From Rapana venosa (taxonomy: Eukaryota > Mollusca > Gastropoda > Neogastropoda > Muricidae), in the NCBI GenBank assembly GCA_028751875.1, contig CM054162.1, positions 205,532 through 269,531 on the forward strand: 64,000 nucleotides of DNA, given 5' to 3'. The notes under the pieces are model-generated. The model saw nothing but the letters and a program-made list of their open reading frames with translations. It was not told where the DNA came from and searched no databases. Positions 1 through 9,387 of this stretch are shown here, piece after piece. The position numbers and the translations under genes were made by a program. Each line of letters opens with the position of its first letter. The first letter of the stretch is position 1.

Positions 1-1796
1 TCCAGCACTCCGGCTGTACAAAAGGGTGGAAAGTAAAACAGCCTGGTTATAGTCTTAGTTTGGTCCTGGTGCTGTACTGGAACGAAATTTTCCCCACATT
101 GTTCAAATTTCTGTAAGCATTTCTTCTTTGCTAAACCGGTTCTTTTGTTGCTGCCTGCTCCGCCATCATGCCTAACAGTGTTCCCCAGATACGTAAACTC
201 TTCAGTTGTTGGTAAGTCTTCTCCATTCACTGTGACCGGGGGAGGGGTTTGAACATTCAGTGTCATCACCCCTGTCTTCTTCTGATGATTTTCGGCCTAC
301 TTGCTGTGCGAAAGTGCTGAGACGGGATGGGCTTCTCTTGAATTTGATGGTGGGTATGTGAGAGCAGTGCCAGATCGTCGGCAAGTTAGGTCTTCAAGCG
401 TTGAGAAGGGGGTCCCTCTGATGCCCGTGACTGGTCAGCTGTTGTCTGTCTCATCACCAATCAATTGTCAGTTGAAGAGTAGTGCTGGGCATGGGGCAGC
501 CTTGTCTTACGCCGGTTTTGTACACTGAAACTGGTTTTGCTGTTTTACTCTGCACGTGAAGTTGTTGTAGGGAAACTCTTTAATTTACTTGAACAATTTT
601 CCTGTGGAATTCCATATGCTAGAGTATGTTTCCATACACTTTCTCGATTTAAAAGCTGTCAAAGGCTTTTTCAAAATCTACAAAGTTGATTTCAGCTGTC
701 TCTGCATTCCGTGCACTGTTCGATGATGTTGCGCAGGGTGAGATCTGGTCTATGCATCTTCTTCCCGGTCGAAAACCTGCCCGTTCCTTTCTGAGTTGTT
801 GGTCCCTGCCTTTGAGATTTTTTTGATGATGATCTTTGCCAGAATCTTGTGGGAACAGATAGCAGAGTGATTCATCTCCGTTGTTACAAATTTTTCAGGG
901 CTCCCTTTTTTTGGGATCTTCACGATGACTCCTTCTGTCCCAAACTGCTGGTAGCTGTTTCTCCTCCATATAGCTGAAAAGAGTGGCTGTAGAACTTTAG
1001 ATTTCAAACTCTGGATCTGCCTTGAAAAATTCTGCGTTTAGGTTGTCCTGGCCAAAGGGGGTTTTCCATTCTTGAGAGAGTGATTGCTGCTATAATCTCT
1101 TCCTTCTCTGGTGGTGTGCTGTTCACATTGAGATCGGCATCAGGATCTTGTACATCTGCCTCTTTAGTTGGTGGTGGTCTGTTGAGAACTTCGCTGAAAT
1201 ATTCTGCCCATCTTGCATCTTGTTCTGCTTCTGTGGTAAGTATTTGGCCTTGTTTATCTGGGATTGGTGTTTCGGTATTGCTCTGGTACTTGCCACTGAC
1301 AGTCTTGGTGTTATGCACCTGTCCTTGCTCTCCCTTTGCGGCGGCCTCCTCTGCTTGTCTTGCAATATCATCCATGTAGGTACGCTTGTCTGTTCTTGTT
1401 ATTCTCTTCACAGTTTGGTTTGCTTCTCTCTACTGTTGTTTGTACCTCTCTCTCATCCGCTCTGACTTTGTCTCTAAGATTTTCTTATTCAGTTTTCTCC
1501 TGATCTCGATGGCTTGCCAGGTGTCTGCTTTAATCCACCTTTTTCTCTTCCTCTGTCTCTGTCCTAAGCACGTTTCACTGGCTTGTGTGTAGGCTGTCCT
1601 GACTTGTTTCCACATGGTGTTTATATTGTAGTTTTCAGTATCCACCAGTGCTTGGAACTTGTTTTTGAGCTGGAGGGTGAAAGCACTCTTTACTTTGGTG
1701 TTGCGCAGCTTTTCCACATCAAAATGTTGTTGTCTTAGTTTCCTAGATCTATTTTTTCTCAGCTTCACTTTTAGGGTTGCAGTGACAAGGTGGTGA
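1..1796 (-). pseudogene. LINE linker and reverse transcriptase, broken and partial
   Basis: Downstream of the endonuclease the minus strand encodes a basic linker (about 1430-1790) rich in Lys and Arg, then a region with TYMDDIARQAEEAA near 1370, a typical linker sequence of this LINE type. Reverse transcriptase begins near 1080 with a block ending in GVIVKIPKKG around 910-930. Motif A (FVDFEKAFD) is near 650 and a late motif (EFTYLGNTV) near 200. The stretch between 300 and 620 is poorly conserved, and I could not find the YADD motif there, so part of the palm domain may be deleted. Frames switch at about 1410, 1007, 760 and 400. The C-terminus is cut by the window edge. Confidence 0.75.
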
Positions 1797-2510
1797 TCAC
1801 TGCCAACATCGGCTCCTCTCCTTACTTTTACATCTAGGAGCGATCTCCTCCATGTCCCATTGATCATCAGGTGGTCGATCTGGTTTTTGTCTCTTCCATT
1901 GGGGAAAAACCCCGGTAAGCTTGTGGATCTCAGGGTGTGCAAATAATGTCCCTCCAATGGCCAGGTTGTTTGTCATGCAGAATTCCACCAATCTTTCTCC
2001 GTTGTCATTTATGCTGCCACATCCTTCTTTTCCCATGGCTCTTTCTTGGTTTGTGTTGTCTTTTCCGACTTTTGCATTTAGGTCACCCATCACTATTCTC
2101 ATGTCATGGTTTGGTGTTTTTCCCATTTCAGCCTGAATTGTTCATAAAATGTATCTTTGTTTTCTTCTCCACTGTCGTTGGTTGGTGCATAGCACTGGAT
2201 GATTGTGGCATTAGCATGTTTACCTTTCATTTTTATCTTCATCATCCTGCTGTTGATAGGTTTCCACTCCATCAGGCACTTCTCCATTCCTTTCTTCATG
2301 ATAATGGCTTACCCCTATGGTGTTGGTTGTCATCTCTACCACTGTACAGCACTGTTCTCCTGTGCTGGCTCTGTATTTGCCTGATCCTGTCCATCGGCTT
2401 TCACTGACTCCAAGAATATGTAGATTGTAGCGTCTCATCTCTGCTGTAACTTGCGCTAGTTTTCCTGTCTCAAACATGGTTCTTACATTCCAGAATCCTA
2501 TCTTGGTCTT
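1797..2510 (-). pseudogene. LINE endonuclease domain (exonuclease/endonuclease/phosphatase fold), broken
   Basis: In the LINE family this domain nicks target DNA to prime reverse transcription. The start of the fold is visible as GFWNVRTM, followed about 20 residues later by a run ending in LGVSESRW, which carries the acidic residue. The central GDLNAKVG motif and the terminal SDHHLV motif are both present, so the catalytic signature is largely kept. The pieces lie in three different frames, joined near 2220, 2110 and 1950, so at least three indels have accumulated. There is no introduced methionine that would rescue a continuous protein. It is the first domain of the element's ORF2, and the linker and reverse transcriptase follow at lower coordinates. 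Confidence 0.8.
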
Positions 2511-2639
2511 ATGTTTGGCGCTTAAGACTTCCATCTTCCTGTCAGTGGCTTCCTTTCGGCTTTCACCACTGTCATTCATGCGAGTATCTTCCGATGACTC
2601 TCTAAGCCTGTCACACCCAGTAGTGTTGATTTTTTGTGT

Positions 2640-2815
2640 TGCCGTTTCCGTAACAAACTTTTTTTTCCCGAACGGGCTGTCAGCCCTGTGTCTAACCCCC
2701 CACCTGGGGGAAGGGTTCCACCTTAGTCGCCTTTTACGACATGCCTGGTTGGGGGGCAGAGATCCTATTCTTGCGATGTCACTTTGCAAGCATCCCACGG
2801 GGGGCCCCAAGAGCA
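2640..2815 (-). other. 5' leader of the RTE-like LINE
   Basis: This stretch precedes the endonuclease on the minus strand. It begins with G/C runs beside the adjacent SINE fragment and contains a short hairpin, GTCG-loop-CGAC, followed directly by TAAGG (about 2722-2740). It is GC-rich and has no conserved protein signal. In several LINE clades the 5' leader holds promoter and self-cleaving ribozyme functions. Whether this one does cannot be decided by eye (see findings). Confidence 0.4.
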
Positions 2816-2915
2816 GCACCAAATGTTTTGGTTCTTTCCTGCCAGCATGTGTGATTGTTTCACAATTTAGAGAGGCTCTATCTACATAAGTTCCCTAGGA
2901 ACCATGTTCTTGCCT
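2815..2915 (-). mobile_element. SINE 3' fragment
   Basis: About 100 bp that read, on the minus strand, almost the same as positions 37548-37655: a block with AACATGGTTCCTA, then GAGCCTCTCT, then ACACATGCTGGCAGG and a GCTGCTCTTGG end. The 37.5-kb copy sits at the 3' side of a tRNA-derived SINE, so this is an orphan 3' piece of the same family. It lies exactly between the RTE-like LINE and the left arm of the inverted duplication. Confidence 0.6.
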
Positions 2916-2957
2916 GTCTCTATTGGTGCTGTCATTGGTAGATGCTTTTTGCAAACC

Positions 2958-3038
2958 ATCAGAGTTCTCTCTTCTCTCTCTCTCTCTCTTTTCTCTCTCT
3001 CTCTCTCTCTCCTCTTCTCTCTCTCTCTCTCTCTCTTA
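2958..3038 (+). repeat. (CT)n microsatellite ending in a splice-acceptor-like TTACAG
   Basis: An imperfect CT tract of about 80 bp is followed by TTACAG and then GAAAAGATGGCGAAAAGG. A pyrimidine tract followed by CAG is the form of an intron 3' end. The ATG after it opens only seven codons before a stop. The mirrored tract at 32627-32701 ends the same way. Confidence 0.85.
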
Positions 3039-3319
3039 CAGGAAAAGATGGCGAAAAGGAAGTTGGGCTGATGTTTATTGCCTCTGGACTTTTGCTTATT
3101 TTTTCAGTGAGTGCAAGCCTTTTGGGAAAGAAACTTTATGTGACAGTGATACATAATATAGCGAGGAAGGAATAAACATTGCAACATGTGTGACTTGCAA
3201 ACGTGCATGGCCAGAATTGGCAAATTTTATGGTGCAGTGTTGACAAAAGCAGCAGGCGGGTTCAGAGGTCAAACAGGTGAGCAGGGCTGCTGGGAAGGGG
3301 TGGGCATCGACAACTGACA

Positions 3320-3644
3320 TTCTGTGTGCAGTCCTAAAACTGCTATTTGTAAGCTCCGCTTTGGGCTTGGACTTTTTGCTGTCCCTGAAATGACGCTATT
3401 GTACGAACATGCTAGAAAATCCAAAATGGTGTGTTGTGGAGATATGTGGCATGAAAATGACAGTGCCAAGTCAATCCCCTGGCTTCTGTGTCATCAACCA
3501 CATGTTTACCATGTGTCAGTTACACCTCAGTGGAGATGTGGAGGAAAACCTGGTCCCAACCTCACTGACAGTCGAACAGAGAAGTGTGAGTCAAGTAGCT
3601 ATGGACTCAGAGGATTTCCAGGAGAGAATAACAAACAGAATTAA
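3320..3644 (+). pseudogene. LINE ORF1 N-terminal part with a degenerate 2A-like motif
   Basis: A coding-like block conserved in both arms. One frame (3409-3720) contains a hydrophobic approach, CQLHLSGDVEEN, at about 3517-3549. This matches the front half of the 2A ribosome-skipping peptide known from some viruses and from non-LTR retrotransposons of sea urchins and molluscs. The last residues of the motif appear only in another frame (3324-3644, ...KPGPNL...), so a one-base indel at about 3549-3552 separates the halves. The mirrored copy at 32107-32133 has the same break. The downstream sequence in frame is Gln/Ser-rich. A function in this copy is ruled out by the shift; an ancestral 2A role is an inference. 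Confidence 0.55.
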
Positions 3645-3689
3645 AAAACAAATCTACTATCAGACTGATTTTTTGTTTTATTTTATATT

Positions 3690-4030
3690 TTATTCTCTTA
3701 TATCGAGGATCATGGAATAAGCACTCATGGTTTTTTTACATCCGATCCCCGTGTGTATGCGGGTTTGTAAATTTTGTCATCTGTTCCCACTGCACACAAT
3801 GGACTGCTCTTATGAAAAGCAGAACTGAATTAAACATGTGCGCAAGATGTTCTGCGTGTGTTCGCACATGTGACCTTAGTTTATGGTCTCATCTGAAGGA
3901 CTTTTGGGAAGAGTGGAGCAAGCACTGATGTTAACTCCATAGGAAAATATCCCTTTGAACAGGAATCAAACCTGAGTCATCAGCTTGTGAGCGCAATGTT
4001 CTAACCACTAGGCTATCCCGTCTTGAGGAG
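3690..4030 (-). mobile_element. tRNA-derived SINE inserted in the ORF1 remnant (left arm)
   Basis: On the minus strand the element starts near 4030 with GACGGGATAGCCTAGTGGTT, a tRNA-like A box. About 35 bp on it has GGTTTGATTCCTGTTC, a tRNA-like B box for RNA polymerase III. The body carries TCCTTCAGATGAGACCATAA, a block also seen in other SINEs here (for example 48940-48965), and ends in an AT-rich tail near 3690. The same SINE is at the same place in the other arm (31645-31985, plus strand). Confidence 0.8.
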
Positions 4031-4039
4031 ACCTAGGCA

Positions 4040-4424
4040 ACATAAAAGAAGAGCTGAATGAAATAAAAGGTCAGCGCACTCAGATCAACAACAGATGTGA
4101 CAGACTGGAGCAGGGCCAGAGAGAACTACCAGACAGTGCAGCAGCAATGTCAGCTGACATCAGCTGTGTGCACCAAGAAGCGACTGACAGCGAGGAAGAA
4201 ACAGATTCTCTACAGGAACTACAAGAGGAAAATGGCCCAAACAAGAGGTAACATAGACATACTGGAGGGGTCTTCACAGAGAGACAATCTCTGATTCTTT
4301 GGCATATCTCATCACAGTGCCAAGGAGAGCCCTGACACCGGTGTGGCAACACTAGTCAATACACTGAACAAGGCTGGAAGGACAACACACCACACAACAC
4401 ACACACACACACACTTACACACAC

Positions 4425-4462
<38 letters not shown>

Positions 4463-4470
4463 ACTTACAC

Positions 4471-4534
<64 letters not shown>

Positions 4535-4700
4535 GACAGAGGACGACTTTGTCAGGGTACACAGGGTGGAACAGTCAGAGGATGGACAGCCAAGACCAGT
4601 GATAGCTTGGTTCACCAGGGGGAAAGACAAAGTGCATGTCATTAAAAACAGAAACACAAGAGACAAGGTAAAAGAAATCAGTGTGTGTCAACGTGGCAAA
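4040..4700 (+). pseudogene. LINE ORF1 coiled-coil and RNA-binding-domain remnant
   Basis: In one plus frame, 4040-4250 encodes a Glu/Gln/Leu-rich stretch with heptad spacing (INNRCDRLEQGQREL and SLQELQEENG), a coiled-coil signature. After it comes ILEGSSQRDNL, a stop (TGA 4292-4294), then FFGI. The NL-x-FFGI pattern is the start of the L1-type ORF1 RNA-recognition domain, so the stop is probably a CGA-to-TGA change. The domain resumes after the AC microsatellite with DFVRVHRV and PRPVIAWFTRGKDK (about 4545-4625). This is a type II ORF1 (coiled coil plus RRM). The microsatellite splits it and the stop kills it. Both lesions are also in the other arm. Confidence 0.7.
4390..4531 (+). repeat. (AC)n microsatellite inside the ORF1 remnant
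   Basis: About 140 bp of near-pure AC repeats with two short interruptions (ACTTACAC type). It expands inside the coding block between the coiled-coil and RRM halves. The counterpart on the other arm is 31163-31288. Confidence 0.95.
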
Positions 4701-4704
4701 CAAA

Positions 4705-4876
4705 CAGTCTGACATAGGGACAACAAGCTGAACAAACAGTTGACATAGGGACAACAAGCTGAACACACAGTCTGACATAGGGACAACACGCTGAACAAAC
4801 AGTCTGACATAGGGACAACATGCTGAACAAACAGTCTGACATAGGGACAACACTCTGAACAAACAGTCTGACATAA
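4705..4876 (-). repeat. 32-bp minisatellite, five units plus a partial sixth
   Basis: Units of about 32 bp (30 bp in a variant lacking GA) with core GACATAGGGACAAC. The last unit is broken after GACATA, where the ATA-rich tail of an L2-like LINE begins. The same unit is repeated 23 times in the other arm at 30268-30990. Confidence 0.9.
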
Positions 4877-5075
4877 TAATAATAATAATAATATATGGAA
4901 TTTATATAGCGCTGAATCTTGTAAAAAAAAAAAACAAATCGAAGCGCTTGCACTCAATCATTTACAGGCATGCAACTCTCCTTAAACATAATGAGCAACA
5001 GATTTCAAATCCATGCGCGGCATCGCACGAAAAACGCCGCACCACAAACACCCACACACACACACACACAACAGG
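4877..5075 (-). mobile_element. 3' tail of an L2-like LINE
   Basis: An (ATA)n run is followed by GGAATTTATATAGCGCTGAA, an A-run, then AATCGAAGCGCTTGCACTC and GCAACTCTCCTTAAACATAA, ending in CA repeats. The same series is at 49778-50060 (minus), 18840-18990 and 24490-24660 (plus), each time at the 3' end of an L2-like LINE. So a minus-strand L2-like LINE starts here. Its body should lie at 5.1-8 kb but is unreadable there. Confidence 0.7.
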
Positions 5076-7755
5076 GGGAAAAGGGGTTGGGGTTTTTTAA
5101 AAAATTTTTTTTTTTTCCCCCCCCCCTTTTTCCCCCCTTTTTTCCCCCCTTTTTTTTTTTTTTTTTAAAAAATTTTTGGGGGGAAAGGGGTTTCCCTTTT
5201 TTTTTTCCCCTTTTTTTTTTTGGGGTTTTAAAAATTTTAAAAAATTTTTTTAAAAATAAATTTAAAAAAAAAAATTTTTAAAAGGGGGTTTTTTGGGGAG
5301 GGGGGGTTTTTTTTTTTTTGGGTTTCCGGGGGGGGGGGAAAAAGGGGGGGAAACCGGGGAAAAAAAAATAAATTCTGGTTTTTTCCCTTTTTTTAAAAAG
5401 GGGGTTTTTTGGGGCCCGGAAAAAAAAAGGGGAAAAAAAAAAAATTTTTTTTTTTAAAAAAAAAAAGGGGGCCCCCTTTTTAAAAACCCCTTTTCCTGTT
5501 TTTAAAAAAGGGGGGGGAAAAAAAAACCCCCCCCCAAAATTCAAAAAAAAGGGGGGAAAAAAACCCGGGGTTTTCGGGGGGGTTTAAAAAAAAAAACCTT
5601 TTTTTTTCCCCCTTTTTTTTTTTTTTTTTTTAAAATTCAAAAAACCCCAAAAAAAACCCCCCCCCCCCCAAAAAAAAAACCCCCCCCCCCCCAAAAAACC
5701 CCCAAAAAAAAAAAAAAAAAACCCCCAAAAAAAAAAAAAAAAAAAGAAAAAAAAAAGGGGGGGCCACGGGGAAAAAAGGGGGAAAAAAATTTTTTTAAAA
5801 CCGGGTTTTTTTGGGGGGGGGAAAAAATTTTCCCAAAAAAAACCCCGGGGGAAAAAAAAAAAAAAAAAGGGGGGAAAAAAAGGGGCCCCAAAACAAAAAA
5901 AAAGGGGGGGGGGAAAAACCCGGGGAAAAAAAAAATTTGGGGGGAAAAAAAGGGAAAAAATTTAAAATTTTAAAAAAAAAAAAATTCCCAAAAAAATTTA
6001 AATAAAAAAAAAACCCAAAGGGAAAAAAAAACCCCCCCCCAAAAAAAAGGGGGGCCCAAAAAAAAAAAAAAAAAAACCCCCCCAAAAACCCCCAACCCCC
6101 CCACCCCCAAAAAAAAAAACACACAAAAAAAAACCCCCCCCCCAAACACAAAAACCCCAACAAAAAAAAAAAACCCAAAAAAAAACAAAAAGGGGGGAAA
6201 AGGGGGTTTTAAAAAAAAGGGGGGGGGTTTTTTGGGGGAAAAAAAATTTTTTTGGGGGGTTTTGGGGGGGGGGGGGGGCCAAAAAAAAAACAAAAAATTT
6301 TTTAAAAAATCGGGTTTTAAAGGGGAAAAAAAAGGGCCGGGAAAATTTTGGGGAAAAAAGGGGGGAAAAAGGGAAAAAGGGGAAAAGGGAAAAAAACAAA
6401 AAAAAGGGGGGGGGGAAAAAAAAAAGGGGGCCAAAAAAAAAAAAAAATTTTTTTTTTTTTTAAAAAAAAGGGGAATTTTTTTCCCCCTTTTTTTTTAAAA
6501 AAAAAAAACAAAAAGGGTTCCCCCGGGGGGGTTTTTTAAAAAAAAGGGTTTTTTAAAAGGGGGCCCCCGGGAAACCGCCCAAAAAACCCCAAAAAAAAAC
6601 CCCAAAAAAAACCAAAAAAAAAAAATTTTTGGGTTTTTTTTTAAAAATTTTAAAATTGGGAAAAAAAGGGGGGGGAAAAAATTTAAATTTTTTTTTGGGG
6701 GGGGGAAAAAAAAAAAAATTTTATGGGGGGGGTTTTTTTTTAAAAAAAGGGGGGGGTTTTTTTTTTAAACCCCGGGAAAAAAAAAGGGGGTTTAAAAAAA
6801 AGGGGGGGGGGGGGGGAAAAAAAAAGGGGCCAAAAAAAGGGGGGGGCCCCAAAAAAAAAGGGGGGGAAAAAAAAATTTTTTTAAAATTTTAAAAAAAAAA
6901 AAAAAAAAAATTTTTTTTTCCCCCCCCCCCCTTTTTTTTTTAAAAAGGGGGGTTTTTAATTTTTTTCCCCAAAAAAAATTTTTTTTGGGGAAAGGGAAAA
7001 AAAAAGGGGGGGGGTTTTTCCCCCCCCTTTTTTTTTGGGGGGGGAAAAAGAAAAAACCCGGGGGGAATTTTTTTCCCTTTTTTTAAAAAAAAAAAAAATT
7101 TTTTTGGGCCCAAAGGAAAAATTTAAAAAAGGAATTTTGGGGGTTTGGGGGGGGGTTTTTTTTTTTTTTTGGGGGGGGGGGGGTTTTTTTTAAAAAAAGG
7201 GGAAAAAAATTTTTCCCAAAAAAAGGGGCGGGGTTTTTTGGGGGGGGGGAAAATTTTTCCTTTTCCTTTAAAAAAGGGGTTTTTTTTAAAAAAACCCAAA
7301 TTTTTTTTTTTGGGGGGGGTTTTTTTTTTGGAAAAGGGGGGAAATTTAAAAAAAAAACCCCCAAAAAATTTTTTTTAAAATTTTTTTTTTTTGGGGGGGG
7401 TTTTTGGGAAGGAATTTAAAAAAGGGGGGCGGAAATTTTTAAAATTTTTGGGGGGGGAAAAAAATTTTTTTTTTTAAAAAATTTTTTTTTTAAAAAGGAA
7501 AAAAAAGGATTTTTTTTAAAAAAAGTTTTTTTTAAAAAAAAAAAAGGGGGGGTTTTTGGGGGGTTGGGGGGGGGGTTGGGGGGGGTTTTTTTTTTTTTTT
7601 TGGGGGGGGGGGGAAAATTTTTTTTTTTTAAAAGGGAAGGGGAAAAAATAAAAAAAATTTTCCAAGGCTTTTTTGGGGGGGGGTTTTTTTTTTTTTAAAA
7701 AAATTTTTGGGGGGGAAAAATTTTTTTTGGTTTTAAAAAAGGGGGGGAAAAAAAA

Positions 7756-7789
<34 letters not shown>

Positions 7790-9292
7790 GGGGGGGTTTT
7801 TTTTTTTTTTTTTTTGGGGCCCCCCTTTTTTTTTCCCCCCGGGGGGGAAAGGGGGAAAAGGGGGAAAAGGGGGTCGGGGGGGGGAAAATTGGGGGGCCCC
7901 CAAACCCCAATTTTTTTTTAAAAAAAAAAAAGGGGAAAAAAAATTTCGGGGGGGTTTGGGGAAAAAATTTTTGGGGGCCAAGGAGAAAAAAGGGGGAAAA
8001 AAAAATTTTTTGGGGAAGGGGGGGTTTTTTTTTTTGGGGTTTTTGGGGTTTTGGGTTTTTTGGGGGGTTTCCAAAAAATTTTGGTTTTTTTTTTTAAAAA
8101 AAAATTTTTGGGGGTTTTTTTTCCCCCCTTTTTTGGGGGGCCTTTTTTTTTGGGGGTTTTGGGGAAAAAAATTTTTGGTTCCAAGGGGGGAAAAAAAAAA
8201 TTTTTTAAAAAAAATTTTTTTGGGGGGTTGGTGAAAAAAAAAAAAATTTTAAAAAAAAAACAAAAAGGGAAAAAAGGGGTTTTGAAAAGGGGGGGTTTTT
8301 TTTTTTTTTGGGGGGGGTTTTTTTGGGGGATGGAAAAAAGGGGGGGAAGGTGGGGGGTTTTTAAAAAAAAAAAGGGGGAAATTAAATTTTTTTTTTAAAA
8401 AAAAAAAACCCCTTTTTTTTTGGGGGGGGGGGGAAAAAAAAAAGGGGGGAAAAAAAAAAATTTTTTTTGGGGGGGGGAAAAATTTTTTTTTAAAAAATTT
8501 TTTTTTAAAATTTTTTTGGGGGGGGTTTTTTTTTTTGGGAAAAGAAAAAGGGGGGTTTTTTTTTTTGGGGGGAAAAAAAAAGGGGAAAATTTGGAAGGGG
8601 GGGGGGGGGAAAAAAAAAAAATTTTTTTTTTTGGGTTAAAAAAAAAAAAAAAAAGGGGGGGTTTTTTTTTGGGGGGAAAAAAAAAAAGGGGGGGGGGGGG
8701 AAAAAAAAAGGGGGTTTTTTAAAAAAAAGGGGTTTTTTCCCCGGCCTTTTGGGAAAACCCCCCAAAAAAAAAAAAATTTTTTTTAAAAAAAATTTTGGGG
8801 CCCCTTTCCGGGACGGTTTGCCAAAAAAAAAAGGGGAAAAGGGGGTTTTTGGGGGGGGGGTTGGGGGGGCCCCCCCGGGGGGCGGGGGGCCCAGGGAAAA
8901 AAAAAGGGGGGGGTTTTTGGGGGTAAACCCCAAAAAAAAAAAAAACCCCTTGGGGGAAAAGGGGGGGAAAAAGGGGGGGGGAAAAAAAAAGGGGAAAAAA
9001 AAAATTCCCCCCCCGGGGGGGGGGGGGCCCCCGGGGGCCCCCCGGGGGGGGGGGGGGGTTTTTTTTTGGGAAAGGGGGGGGGGGGGGGACGGGAAAAGGG
9101 GGGGGGGGGGGCCCCGGGGGGGGGGGGGGTTTTTTTTCCCCCCCCTTTTTTTTTTCCCGGGGGTTTTTTTTTGGGGGGGGAAGGGGGGGTTGGGGGGGGG
9201 GCCCCCGGGGGGGGTTTTAAAACCCGGCCCCCCGGGGGAAAAAAAAAAACCCCCCCCCCCCCCCCCCCCCCAAAAAAAAACCCCCCCCGGGG

Positions 9293-9387
<95 letters not shown>

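Larger units (their letters stand above)
1..2815 (-). mobile_element. RTE-like non-LTR retrotransposon (LINE), frameshifted; 3' end lies outside the window
   Basis: The minus strand reads, from 2815 down to 1, a 5' leader, an AP-type endonuclease, a linker and a reverse transcriptase. This is the order of a LINE of the type often annotated 'craniofacial development protein 2-like' (RTE clade by resemblance; the clade call is an inference). Recognisable blocks are GFWNVRTM near 2500, a run containing YAPTND near 2190, MGDLNAKVG near 2100, SDHHLV near 1800 and FVDFEKAFD near 650. A block resembling the late reverse-transcriptase segment EFTYLGNTVRHDGGA lies near 165-215. The reading frame changes at least five times, so this copy cannot make a full protein. 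The 3' part runs off the left edge. Confidence 0.85.
2916..4876 (+). repeat. Left arm of a large inverted duplication (partner 30268-32752)
   Basis: The plus strand here matches the minus strand of 30268-32752 over its whole length. The shared order is a unique start (TCTCTATTGGTGCTGT), a CT microsatellite, a non-repetitive block, a 2A-like coding block, a SINE, an ORF1 coiled-coil block, an AC microsatellite, an RNA-binding-domain block and a 32-bp minisatellite. By eye the unique parts differ at only a few per cent of positions. The arm ends inside the sixth minisatellite unit, where an L2-like LINE tail begins at 4877. Confidence 0.85.
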
